Positions 40,897 to 51,329 of a DNA stretch of 64,000 nt are shown here, in pieces. Source of the DNA: Ypsolopha sequella (lineage: Eukaryota > Arthropoda > Insecta > Lepidoptera > Ypsolophidae). The DNA is taken from contig OW204000.1 in assembly GCA_934047225.1 (NCBI GenBank), positions 11,674,001 through 11,738,000 of the forward strand, written 5' to 3'. The notes below the pieces were generated by a model. The model made no database searches, was not told the DNA's origin, and worked only from the letters and a program-made list of their open reading frames with translations. Each line of letters starts with the position of its first letter. Positions within the stretch are counted from its first letter, which is position 1. Position numbers and translations under genes: made by a program.

Positions 40897-41400
40897 TTAA
40901 ATTTCCTTCCCTAGGATGCTCAGTCCTGTCTGATCACAGAGAGGACGAGAGTTGAGGACCGCTTCCACTTTACAATACACAGTGGCAAGCTCCTCAAAAA
41001 TTAGAACAGTTTCCCCAATAACGCAGCGGAGGTGGGTCTTCGCCGACTTGACGGCAGCTTCAAAAAATTCCCTCCCCAGTGAGGGCAATTTGGGGGACTG
41101 TACCGCCAAGTTACCCCTTTCCGGGCGAAGATTTAACTTAAACTAGCATAGTTATTTACAAAACAAAAATAACAACATCATTAGCAGTACCTCTGTAGAT
41201 TGTGCCATTGTCAGAACGAATAAGTGAAGGTAAACCCCTACGCGACACGAAACGATCCAACGCGGCGACGAAGGCCTCCGTAGTCAAAGCTGATACCACT
41301 GCCAAGTGAACGGCCTTGGTGGCCAAGCACACAAATACACAAGGTATGCTTTCACAACCCGAGCGTTGCGATTGCTAAAAACCCCCGTGCGCGTTACGTA
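40897..41400 (-). pseudogene. BEL/Pao integrase fragment
   Basis: Minus-strand counterpart of 39400-39845: KLPSLGREFFEAAVKSAKTH and KVEAVLNSRPL in an open 70-codon frame, with the upstream TKAVHLAV and SDNGT blocks in other frames. Non-functional. Confidence 0.75.
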
Positions 41401-42225
41401 TGTGTCAATCCGACACCAACAAATTTACCAAAGGTCCGTCTTGGCTAGAAGCAAAGGATGAAGACTTCCGTATGGCAGGTCAGCTCTCCGAAATCAGCCT
41501 CCGAAACGCAGAAGTCCTTCATAATCCGTGAAAGGATTCAAACGAGCAACCGCTCACTTCAGCCTGGCGTGATCCTCGCACAGAACTCGAAGTCTAAACT
41601 TGATGAGGTCCGCCTGAAGTACACGTACCGTGTACCAATGCGCTCCAACGCTCCTCTGCACTCACGGCTGGGGACAAAATATATTAATTTCATTGACTGG
41701 TTGGTATTTCAACATAATACCACCATCATATTGGGATCCTCCAAATCTGCAAACAGTATATGTTCATTTGAAAGCCATTTCCTAAGTTCGAACATAATAA
41801 TCCAAGTATCGAATCAAATATCGAATATCCAAAATTGTGGATACCTCCACCAATGAAGAAGAACCCAGAGTCTTTTAAAATCCAAATAGGATCCATCCTA
41901 ACAAATCCGCGCCCAGGAAAACATCGACTGGGGCCGGATGACAAAACGTGGGTCTGCCAGATGCAGACCTGACGTGCATGAGATTATGGACGGAGGAAGG
42001 TCCAAAGAAGGCTGCCAGCCGACAATATTGTCTATAACCATGGCTGCAGCCGCTGATTCAACTCCAGTCCACCAATACCTAGGAGCGGCACCGACGAAAC
42101 TTCCAGGTTCAAAACTAATCGGTGCGCCACTTGACTTTCCGAGTCGAGGAGGGCCCTAGACGCGAGCCATCGCGGTAGGCAACAGAACCGTCCGCGGTTC
42201 CGTACTCATGGCTTGAACAAGCTAG
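41401..42225 (-). other. BEL internal region between gag and integrase remnant
   Basis: Sequence matching the left arm; no protease, RT or RNase H motif is seen. The long plus-strand frames 41458-41856 and 41938-42159 are shadows that recur on the opposite strand in the left arm (39128-38904 and 38822-38595). Confidence 0.6.
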
Positions 42226-44079
42226 TTACAGGCTACCCCACCTGTGGAGTGCAGGACCAGTCCACTGGCAATAATACGGCTGGTGTGTGCACATCCCCAC
42301 CATGGGGGGAGCGTAGCCTCCAACTCTCCCTGAGTACGGCGGGTGGTACTCTAACCGCGGGTACTCGCGGTACGGCGGTGAGTAACCCCGTGACTCCGTC
42401 TGAGCACGGTGCTTCATGCCAGCTGGCACCAAAATCGGCGCGGGGAGGGGGGGCCTAGCCCTTGCCAACTCCAATTGGCCCCCGCCCGTAGGGGCCCAAT
42501 TCACTACATGGCCATATGTGTGATAGCCCGTAGGCAAGCCCCCTACGGGTCCACGCGCAAATACATAACTCACCTCCCGGTGAGGGGGCGCGCCTCGCGC
42601 CGCAGTCCTCCGTTCCGACGGAGGGGAGCTCTGCCCGACAGCATGCCTTCCCTGGACCGAGGGGGGGGAAGTTCTCCCTGACGCACCCCCGTTGTCCAAG
42701 GGGGGGGGAGTTCTCCCTGAAGCACCCCCGCCCGTAGGGCTCCGTCGCTGCGGGACCGGTGAAGCCGCTTCAGATCTGTTGGCACACAACAATAAATGGT
42801 GAGGCCCCTCACACTCACTGCAACGTCGTGGCTCGGGACAATCACGTTCGAAGTGATTGCCTAAGCAACCGAAACATAGGCTCTTACGCTTCACTATGCG
42901 TCGCCGCACGGTGACGTGCAGGTTTCGCCACTGCTGACATCTCAGCAGGTCATGCCCCGTATGGCCACACTGTAAACAGGTCGATGACCTCTCGACCACG
43001 GCGACCGCCGCTAAACGCGTCATATCGCGTCCCCGCGACTGCTGCGGTTGTCTGGGCTCCCCACATTCAGATGAGCCAGCAGACGAAAATGATTGCGCCC
43101 CAGATGGCGCCAAGTCCGCTTGTGATGTTTCTGCTACCCTAGCTTCATATTCAAGAAACCTCATTAAGTCCGTAAATTTAGGCACAGTGCTGCCATCTTT
43201 TCCTGCGGACACCCGCTCAAAACGTGACCTCACGTCATTAGGCAACCTACCTAAAATAATGTGAACGAGTAAAAACGACCACTCGTCCACCGGTAAACCT
43301 AATGTTCTAAGGGCATTACACGCCACAGTGACCGGAGTTAGTAATTGCTGCCTCAGCTGTGCCCAGTCAGTTACCCTAGGTAACGTCAACAATTGAGACG
43401 CATGCGCATCCGCCAGTAAGCGCATGTTCTGATACCTATCATTTAATAAGCCCCACGCTATATCATAATGATCATCCTCTACCCTGAGGTGCTGGATGAG
43501 CGACCTTGCTTCGCCCTCCAATGTTGACATCAAATATGCCATCTTTTGCCCCTTTGATAAATCTACCCTAGAATTTATTAATGACGTAAACATATTTTTA
43601 AAAGAAACCCATTCTTGAATTTTCCCATTAAATTTATTTAGTTCTAAACTAATCAAACTACCAGACACGCCATCTACCAGTTGAGGCGTGACAACTACAG
43701 GACCTCCTGAATTTTGCCTCTTTAAATCAGCAATATTATTTGACTTTATAACCAGCGTCTTACCAGTGGCGCCATCTGTTGGTCTAGGTGTGCTAACAAC
43801 CGGGCTGCCCGATTGTCGCTTTTTGATCATGGAGGCCGCCTCTGTTAAAGCATCATAAATCCCTTTTATCTGAGCCAAATCCGTAACATACCTATCCATA
43901 GGCCCGTCACTTTCCTGCAGTGCTGCCACAGCCGCCTCTGCGTCAGCCAGCCGCTGATGCATCCGCTCGGCTCTCTCCAGGATTGCATTGTCGCGATCCG
44001 AACGAGAAAGCAATCCCTGGACGGTTGTAAACCAACGGAGCTCCTTCGCCAACGCAGCCTTGTAAGACTTGGACATCAT
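42226..44079 (-). CDS. BEL/Pao Gag, 617 codons, intact
   Basis: Structural protein that would form the virus-like particle. It starts MMSKSYKAALAKELRW. A coiled N-terminal region is followed by the capsid-like segment typical of BEL/Pao and related gags (LELNKFNGKIQEWVSFKNMF, DLSKGQKMAYLMSTLEGEAR, then WGLLNDRYQN) around residues 145-220. Zinc knuckles lie around residues 366-435: CLQCGHTGHDLLRC, CFGCLGNHFERDC and CSECEGPHHLLLC. The C-terminus is Gly/Pro/Arg-rich, with repeated SGRT.PP units. It ends in a stop before any protease, so Gag alone is made. This is the longest intact frame of the element. Confidence 0.9.
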   Translation of the reverse strand: MMSKSYKAALAKELRWFTTVQGLLSRSDRDNAILERAERMHQRLADAEAAVAALQESDGPMDRYVTDLAQIKGIYDALTEAASMIKKRQSGSPVVSTPRPTDGATGKTLVIKSNNIADLKRQNSGGPVVVTPQLVDGVSGSLISLELNKFNGKIQEWVSFKNMFTSLINSRVDLSKGQKMAYLMSTLEGEARSLIQHLRVEDDHYDIAWGLLNDRYQNMRLLADAHASQLLTLPRVTDWAQLRQQLLTPVTVACNALRTLGLPVDEWSFLLVHIILGRLPNDVRSRFERVSAGKDGSTVPKFTDLMRFLEYEARVAETSQADLAPSGAQSFSSAGSSECGEPRQPQQSRGRDMTRLAAVAVVERSSTCLQCGHTGHDLLRCQQWRNLHVTVRRRIVKRKSLCFGCLGNHFERDCPEPRRCSECEGPHHLLLCANRSEAASPVPQRRSPTGGGASGRTPPPLDNGGASGRTSPPSVQGRHAVGQSSPPSERRTAARGAPPHREVSYVFARGPVGGLPTGYHTYGHVVNWAPTGGGQLELARARPPLPAPILVPAGMKHRAQTESRGYSPPYREYPRLEYHPPYSGRVGGYAPPMVGMCTHQPYYCQWTGPALHRWGSL

Positions 44080-44704
44080 GCCGCAACAAACCGGGAAATG
44101 TATAAATAAAAACTATTTAGCAAACACCCTGACAAGGCACAAAATACAGAAGCAGTGCTCAATAGATACCCTATCTATAACTAGAATTGAATTAGTAAAT
44201 TTAATTCCCAATTACCAATGTATGTACTGTCCGTCAATACTAAACAAACAAATAGGTTCCTACCTAATTCTATATTACCAAATTTAAATTATATTTGGTG
44301 TATACAATACACACAAACCCTAATGCACATTCCACTATGCACTTGTATACATCCTTGTAAGTACATAAATTCAAGCCAAGATAACCGTATATTAGCTAAC
44401 AAGTTGATTTCCAATCTATAATATAAACCGTTATATGATATAATGTTATTGCAATACAAGAACACTTGATATGTACTAAATTAACAATTTATACTGATAT
44501 TACTGAACCACATCAATGTGGTACCCTCCGGTAATCAATTATCTACTCAAAGCACTAAACAAATCCAATTTGTAATTGCTACATGTACATGTAAATAGCC
44601 TAGCTATGTTAACAGTTCAATGACACTGGGGCCGCCCAGTTCCACTGTTTAAATGAATATAATCCAAAGGTGGGCTACAACCACGATCTGGCTACCAAAA
44701 CTTG
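44080..44704 (-). other. BEL 5' untranslated leader
   Basis: AT-rich leader between the primer-binding site next to the 5' LTR and the gag start. No coding content is seen. Confidence 0.6.
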
Positions 44705-45389
44705 TGTGGTAAAAACGCTCGTTGCTACCAGAAATTGTAGCATATAAAAAGTGGTAATACTGACTAGTGACGGGCATCAGCATCACTAGTGCGAGGATTC
44801 CATAACCACGCTCAGACACCACCAATTGTATGCTAAAGGGTGATACTTGCAGCTGGAGCAGGGGCCCATAGCTGTCCCAGATTTATAGTATACAAGTATC
44901 TTATATTCTAATATTTAATATAAAATGTCCTACCAGACAGTTGTATGATGACGTCATCTGCTGGTCCACGCACGAAGACCTTTCGCTGCGGAGTCCAAAG
45001 TGTTCCGGTGCCGTGACACGTAGATCACCTTCCACGATGAATCTAAACACAAACCTCCTACCCCAGGATGCATCCGAACCCAGAAATAGTAATTAACAAG
45101 TCCACTTGTCGGAAGCCGCGTGGACACAGGTTATGTCACACACACACAGGAAATTCACCAAAAAGTGGCCTTCACGCCAAAATAACGTCAGCCATTGATT
45201 CACTTATGTTCTTTACGGTGTCCGCACCGATTTCCCCTCTATTAAGCCCTTAATAATACATATTAAAATCGTCCGCGATCTATACCAAGAAAATTCCACG
45301 TCCCTCGTTTTTTGACAGCTCCAAGTCCATAGACAAAATATATAGACCATTGATGGATGCGTTCCGAAATATACATTTTATTCTGAACA
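44705..45389 (-). repeat. BEL 5' LTR
   Basis: 685 bases, partner of 40014-40698. Its outer end at 45389 joins the 27-base flank TTCATGTATATAAATGATGT(TATCGTT) of the envelope remnant. Confidence 0.93.
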
Positions 45390-45855
45390 TTCATGTATAT
45401 AAATGATGTTATCGTTGAGGATTCTAAAATACTAGCATACCCTTATCCTCCCGTTAACTCAATAAATACGAATAAATTCTATGAAATCATGAATAATCCA
45501 TACATGAGTTTTATTGTATGCTCAGTAATCAGATTAATATTCTATATTATTTTATATAAATTATACAAAATAATTAAACATATAATAAACATAAGCACAA
45601 TTATATAATAGAACACAGTGAAATAGAATAAGAACACTGAGGAAAATAATACACAATGAAATGGAATATTAACACAGAAGAATCAAGCAAACAAGTTTTA
45701 GCCACTTACCAACACAACAATATTGTGTTGTATTGTATTTGCATGGTTCGGAAAACTCTTCAAAGCCCTTCGGGCACCGTCCAGGTCCTTTTGGCGATGT
45801 TTGTCCTGGGTCCTGATCATTTCGACTTGACTTTATCCAGCTACGGCTGCGCCAA
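45390..45855 (-). other. Remaining internal sequence of the errantivirus-like element next to its 5' LTR
   Basis: Begins with the 27-base duplicate of the left flank, then AT-rich sequence. The plus-strand frame at 45393-45608, with a hydrophobic stretch, has no supporting context. The last 14 bases before the LTR are the presumed primer site. Gag and pol are deleted. Confidence 0.5.
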
Positions 45856-46149
45856 TGTAAGATATTAGAAGCGATAAAACAAGTTTTTTAAAAACTATAG
45901 GTACTGTGATTTATTAAAGGTACAAGATTTCTCACTCTGGAGACTAGAATTTGAATGAATATAATGTAAGGGAGTTTGGGTTTTATACCCTGACTCTTAT
46001 CGCTTAAGACTAACAAAATGTTCTGGAAAACATATTATTATGATTAACCTTTATAACTTATTGACTAAGTGATTTATCAATCAGTTTATAGTCTTCATCA
46101 CAAATACTAACAGAGATATGCTATGACAATTGTGTAAGGATACGGAACA
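45856..46149 (-). repeat. Errantivirus-like 5' LTR
   Basis: Direct-repeat partner of 36783-37075, adjacent to the presumed primer-binding site at about 45854 and to the CTTG target duplication. Confidence 0.9.
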
Positions 46150-46153
46150 CTTG

Positions 46154-46800
46154 TGTTTCATACATAGTGACCGTAATACATATACTTAATGAATTGAACC
46201 TTATATTAAAAATGTAAAGACAGACAAGTGTAACTTAAAACTCGTGACAAGATGGGTTCCATCCGCGCGTATGGTGAGGCCCACAACATTATGAAATCAT
46301 GTATGGAGTACTTTTAGATTTTTATAAATCCATAGTTTATAAATATATGCTGTATTAAGTTTGATGATAAACTTAAGATTCATTATTATGTATCTATGTA
46401 TATATAAGTACCTATATACACAAGGTGTTCAGATGAAGTTACGGAAGTCGGAAATTGGCGATAGTACTCGTCCAAAATTTGTTTTAAAACTAAGTATATA
46501 TTATATAAGTAATTAATTTATGTACAGTTAATATTCCTTGTTCATTAATGTTTAGCATATTTTTAGTTTATTCCGTCTTGTTTAAATGTGTTCGAAATGT
46601 TTCAATAAGTTTTTCACTTTTATGGGACTTTAGGTCTGTTTGTTATTGTCTATTTATTTCTTATTATACGTAAATGACTGTTTGTTTCCTAAATAAAATA
46701 AAATAAATAAAACTAAGTAACCAATAACCCCGCCTTAATATTTAATAATTTCCTCTAAAAGCCCAGTTATTAAACAAAACGCAGTTTTTTGTGAGCGCTT
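46154..46800. repeat. Intergenic AT-rich sequence with repeat fragments
   Basis: A block at 46425-46480 (ggtgttcagatg...GGCGATAGTACTCGTCC) relates to 27255-27300. A LINE-like 3' tail ends CCTAAATAAAATAAAATAAA near 46690-46710. Confidence 0.45.
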
Positions 46801-46910
46801 GTTTCTTGTTGGTCGTAACAGCCACAGATGAGGGCGCGCTATTTTAAACTAAAAGGAGACGTCATAGAGTTCAGTTCTGATTGACGCAAGATGAGGTGCT
46901 AAATCTGACT
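46801..46910 (+). repeat. Dispersed repeat, copy 1 (partner at 63390)
   Basis: GTAACAGCCACAG, then GCGCGCTATTTTAAACTA, CATAGAGTTCAGTTCT and GAGGTGCT recur in the same order at 63398-63485. A shorter relative (TGTCGTAACAGCCAC) is at 56688. Confidence 0.7.
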
Positions 46911-48770
46911 TTATATACCCTAAAAAAATGAGATGAGACTAAGGACGCTCGCTCACCCAGAAAGTGTAAGAGTGAAAGCTGCCGTGGCACTAATCGGTCT
47001 GTTCAGCGACATCCGTAAAATCTGTGGAGGTTGGTAATGGAATGACTGATACTGCGCAATTGCCTATGACCACTCCCCCGGCCTCTCATGACGTCATGCT
47101 GGAACACGATGCGCTGCTTGGCGGCATGATTTCATCATGAGGGTGGTGACAAGTCACGGCCAAAACTCTTCTCTAGTTAAGAGGATGGCATACCCTAGCA
47201 ACTTTTTTTATTACCCGTCCAGCACAATAAGTCTAATGGCAAATACCTTATTTGCTTTTCATAGAGGCGATTATATGTTGGCTCTTTGGCTTCTTGTTCT
47301 TGGACGCGTAATACAAGTGATCACGCAGCGAAACAACAAATTCGTGTGTTTTTAGCTGATACTGAAATATTTTGTAGGGAACAAAATATTGGACTTAGGT
47401 AACATCCCTTAATATTTCTATTGCCTATTTTATAAAAAAAAACAAATTGATCTCTTAACCGCGTTTTTGAAACGAACGTTTGAAAACCAAAAAAAGAGGG
47501 TGGAAAACATTTTTTTTTGACAAAAGTATAAATCTTAAAACATTATTATAAACATTATTTATTATATACATATTATATATTATATCCTTAGATAAAAAAA
47601 TCGATAAATCAAATATATTTTCTTCAATATGAGGAAAACTTAGTTTCTTCCAATGAACCATTGAAAACCTTTGATGTTCTAGCGTCAGGTGTCCAGTTAA
47701 GGCGATATGTAAATGTTTTAGCGTCCCTGTTACTTCATTTATATGCAAAGAAACTCTCAGTGTGAGAGAGACGGATTCGAGGAAAATTATCAAAAAGAAT
47801 GTTTTGATTAATATAAAATGATCAAAATTTCGTTTAACCAGCCCCTTATTGTCTAACTTTGACACATATCACCATCGGAATCAAATGCATTGTGATTGGC
47901 TAGAAAAGTCGTTACACGTAATTTTTTGCCAATCACGATTAATTTGAAAGCGATCGTGATTTATGTTGAAGTTACACAATAAGACCCCTGGCCCTAGATA
48001 CTGCTAAGACCCATCTTATAAAATATAAATTGCAGTCCACGTGTCATTACAAATTGTCTAACCAGGAGAAATTGTGTCGAAAAAGAACTCAATAAAATAT
48101 TTTTATCGAGCCGGATTTCTCCAATCGCGTTTTGGGTAAACCTAACCTAGAAAAAGATTCCAAAAATAATATATTATTTTATCAAAATTATTTTATTATT
48201 ATTATTTTATCTTTAATGATTTTACTGAAGTAAATACGAGTATATGCAAGTTCTACAAGTGTCGACTTTTATTTCCGAAGCGCCTTAGCTAGCAGCATCT
48301 GTATCATCCTACGGACCCTGTTTCATTTTTTTGCAATCCGTGAACGTGATTGGTAGAAGATCTGATTCTGTATTTCCTCATGTCTGTCACGTGAAAATCT
48401 TATCACATCGATATTACATTCTTATGTCTCGGCAAACACACGTACTGAGAAAATATTGAAATTCTAATATATCGGTTTCCAAGTAAAGACAACATCGATG
48501 CCAAAGGAACTCTTTGGTAAATTTTGCTATCGGTTTGCGGATTCTTGAAGGTAAATTTTTTCCTCTAAAATGTCTAATAAAAATAACGTCAAGAGGATTT
48601 AGTAATAGGTACTTATAATAGTGGATAATAAATGAAATTTTGTTATAGATTGTTACACCATAGATTGTTATATCAGTTTTAAAATAGATATCATAATACT
48701 ATTGTTGTGTTAATAACACAATAAAATAATCAATTAAATTCCATTTCGCTATACAGTGTGGGAATTAAAA
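46911..48770. other. Intergenic sequence, no supported gene
   Basis: Open frames at 47137-47355 (plus) and 47455-47865 (minus) have no recognised homology; the latter is AT-rich and low in complexity. Nothing else can be supported. Confidence 0.4.
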
Positions 48771-48774
48771 AATT

Positions 48775-48835
48775 AATAAAACCGGTCAAGTGCGAGTAGA
48801 ACTCACGCCCTGAGGGTTCCGTAGTACTATCCAAA
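48775..48835 (+). repeat. CCAAGTGCGAGTC repeat-family fragment
   Basis: ACCGGTCAAGTGCGAGTAGA followed by CTCACG and GAGGGTTCCGTAGTAC, the left-end consensus of this family. Confidence 0.75.
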
Positions 48836-49034
48836 TAAGTCAATAGGCCTAAACAATTTGACAACTTATCATTAACTAAAAATGTACAGATTAAAGCTGC
48901 AAAATTAAGTTAGTTAAGTATCCGGGTTAAACCTAAAATTACGTTATAAATCGTCGTTTTCAGTATTTGTTTTTTGAATCAAATATATAAAATTGGAAGT
49001 CCTGACTGACTCAAAATCGCACAGCTTAAACGGC

Positions 49035-49830
49035 TGGACCCAGGAATATGATATTTTTAGAAAGGATCCCCTAAAATAGGGGATGAAAGTTTGTACGGTA
49101 ATTTCGTTAGTTTTGAAGTTAAAACCATGGCCTTCTGATTAAAAATTAAGAATGACGTATTTCAGGGTTATTGGAAAAATATCCCCTATAAAGCGAAAAA
49201 GGGGACGAAATTTTGTAAGAAAAATGTGTTACTATGAAAACCATGAAAATTGGTGCCAAGTTTTTTGGTAAGAAATAAATAATAAAGAGTTTCAACGTTT
49301 TTGTAAAATAATCCATTGAGTGGGTAAAATAGGGTATGAAAGTTTGTATGGGAAATAAGTCAGTTTTGTTGTTAAAACGATGAAAATAAGTATATGAGGT
49401 TTGGAAAAAAATTACGAAAGACATGATTAAGCGTTTTTGGAAAATCATCCCCTCAGTGGTAAAAAAGAGGATGAAAGTTTGTATGGGAATTTCGTTAGTT
49501 TTAAAGTTAAAACCATAAAAATTGAGATTAAGTCTTCTGAATAAAAGAAAGGGATAACACGTTTCAGGATTTTTGGAAAATCATCCCTTATTATAATAGG
49601 AGGTTAAATAGGGGATGAAATTTTGAATGAAAATTTCGTTAGTTACGTAGTTAAAACCATGAAAATTGGTACGAAGCCTTTTGGATAGAAAAAAAGAAGA
49701 CATGTTTCTGCGTTTTTGAAAAATCATCCCCTTAGAAGGTAAAATAAGGAATTAAAGTTTGTAAGGAAACTTCGTTAGTTTTGTAGTTAAAACCATAACA
49801 ATTGTGAAGTAATAATACTTGAAAATTTAA
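49035..49830 (+). repeat. Degenerate tandem repeat array, about 130-150-base unit
   Basis: About six diverged units, each holding GGGGATGAAAGTTTGTATGG, AATTTCGTTAGTTTTG, AGTTAAAACCATGAAAATTG and a TTTTTGGAAAATCATCCCCT block. Unit starts fall near 49080, 49200, 49330, 49465, 49610 and 49750. Units differ by substitutions and small indels, so the array is old. Confidence 0.8.
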
Positions 49831-49904
49831 GTGGATCAATTCAGAGAACGAGAGTTTCTTTCGTTAACGAAAACACTTTAGGTGAAAATATAATTAGAGA
49901 TCAA

Positions 49905-50030
49905 AATATAATTTCATCCGAAAACGTGACTCGGCCTTCGACCTCACCAAAAATTAAAAGAGAGAACAATTAAAAGAATTAGAAATAGTTTCGTTTAGAA
50001 ACGCGGCTCGGCCTTCGGCCACTGCACAAC
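49905..50030. repeat. GC-rich-core tandem repeat fragment, relative of 18559-18910
   Basis: Two cores near 49920 (CCGAAAACGTGACTCGGCCT) and 49990 (TAGAAACGCGGCTCGGCCTT). Confidence 0.65.
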
Positions 50031-50934
50031 ACATGTATCATTTACATTTTTTTTCCTGTCATTACAAATTGGCATACTGTAATCAAATTTTTGACAATTT
50101 GACAGTTAAGGTACCTTACGTCACCTGACAAAGATTTTAAAAATACCACAATCTTCTTAATTCGGTCTAAGTATTTAGAAATTATATTGGAATAAATAAA
50201 CAGACAAACATACAAATACATACATGAACCATGAAAACGTTACGCAATTTTTTTTTCGGGCAGTCTTGTAAAAAGGTATTCATACCAAAATTTCGGCTAC
50301 TACGGACACGGCAGCAGATAAAGTCCTCAACAAAGACTTTATTAACTTACTGTAAAGATTTATTTCAGCCCTTTTTGTGGAGTTATCCACATGACCATAA
50401 ATTGCCTTTTGCCTTTCGTAAGCGGTTTATCGCTGCGGCCATTTTGCACGCAAATCTAGTTATAACCAGATTATGGCCACTCTGTACCGATGTTAGAGTG
50501 GGTTAGCTTTCATTCGATTTTTGTACACAGATACACTTAAATAATATCCGTGAACAGAAGTCTTAAATAATTGAACAATTTAAATGATTGTATCGTCAAG
50601 GAGTTTCCCGGTCCAAAACAGATGAATAATATTTATTATATTTCTAAAAAGTAACAAGTTCTTTTCAATATAATTATAGATAATTAAAATGAATGACATA
50701 CATAAATTATTATAAATAAATTTATTTTACTTTATTTTGACTCATTAAGTATACTTTATAAATAAACATAGTTTCAATCTTCTTTCAATAAAAACATAAA
50801 AACTTAAATAACATGAAATAAAACTAAAATTAAACCTTACAAATTTACCTATAAAACTAAAATGTCACCTATAGTAAAATTAAACTAAGTAAAAAATGTT
50901 GGCCAGATCGCCGCCGTCTTGTGGCAGGGTTCCC
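50031..50934. other. Intergenic sequence, no supported gene
   Basis: A 91-codon plus frame at 50231-50506 is basic and aromatic-rich with no recognised domain. AT-rich DNA with a TATACTTTATAAATAAACAT block (50752) that recurs at 57480. Confidence 0.35.
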
Positions 50935-51325
50935 AGAAATAAATATATAAGTAAACAGGTGGTAGAGCTGATGCTGGACACGACTGTGGAGGTACCACCA
51001 TCTTACTTGGAGACCTCCTCGAAGTGATTCGGGGGAGAGTAAGAAGACAGCTCACAGGCAAAAAACCAGGAGACCCACCATGCCTGGGACCGATGGCGGT
51101 ATTTCCATCCCTAATAGCCGGCTCCTTATATGGAACAGACTGGTGACGGGCAGCGGTGTCACTGGTGCGAGGGTTCCGGCACCGCGCTCACCAACCCGCC
51201 TGCCCAGCGTGTGTGAGTATGGGCAATTCTTTCAGGATGATAGCCGCCGGGAGTGGCAAAGTCCTGGAAAGGCACATAATGTCCCGCAGTGGACGAACTA
51301 GGCTGATGGATGGGTGGATGAGATA
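50935..51325 (+). mobile_element. Probable LINE 3' fragment
   Basis: A GC-richer stretch ending GGACGAACTAGGCTGATGGATGG followed by short GGATG-type repeats. The 73-codon frame 51080-51301 (including RLVTGSGVTGARVPAPRSP) resembles 3'-terminal sequences of lepidopteran LINEs, but no RT motif remains. Confidence 0.45.
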
Positions 51326-51329
51326 TAAG

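Larger units (their letters stand above)
40014..45389 (-). mobile_element. BEL/Pao LTR retrotransposon with intact gag and deleted pol
   Basis: Two 685-base LTRs (40014-40698 and 44705-45389, TGTGGTAAAA...TTCTGAACA) differ at only a few positions, so insertion was recent. In minus orientation a primer site (TTTTGGTAGCCAGATCG) follows the 5' LTR at 44705, gag is intact (42226-44079), most of pol is deleted, an integrase fragment remains (about 40897-41400) and a polypurine tract (AGAGCGGGGGA) precedes the 3' LTR. It is non-autonomous. No 5-bp target duplication is seen, because the outer end of the 3' LTR is joined to another BEL fragment rather than to the target. Confidence 0.9.
36783..46149 (-). 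mobile_element. Errantivirus-like (Gypsy with env) endogenous retroelement, internally deleted and invaded
   Basis: LTRs at 36783-37075 and 45856-46149 (293 and 294 bases, roughly 90% identical, TGTAAGATATT...GATACG.AACA) flanked by CTTG on both sides (36779-36782, 46150-46153), a 4-bp duplication typical of Gypsy integrases. In minus orientation the 5' LTR is followed by TGGCGCAGCCG, like the serine-tRNA primer site of errantiviruses. The 3' LTR is preceded by a polypurine tract, AAGAGGGGAGG. Of the coding genes only the broken 3' part of env is recognisable; gag and pol are gone. A BEL/Pao complex is inserted in env. The copy cannot be functional. Confidence 0.82.

Noticed and set aside
41458..41856. 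132-codon plus-strand frame, repeated at 39128-38904
   Set aside because: Antisense shadow of the BEL internal region; duplication reflects the palindrome, not a gene family.
38110..42628. Palindrome as a pure assembly artefact
   Set aside because: Arms differ by substitutions and indels and one arm lacks 52 terminal bases, which a mirrored assembly error would not produce; still listed for long-read confirmation.
45393..45608. Plus-strand frame with a hydrophobic helix
   Set aside because: Runs from the 27-base flank duplicate into AT-rich provirus sequence; no partner gene or homology, and the provirus is on the other strand.
47455..47865. 136-codon minus-strand frame
   Set aside because: Low-complexity hydrophobic translation of AT-rich DNA with no domain, splice sites or context.
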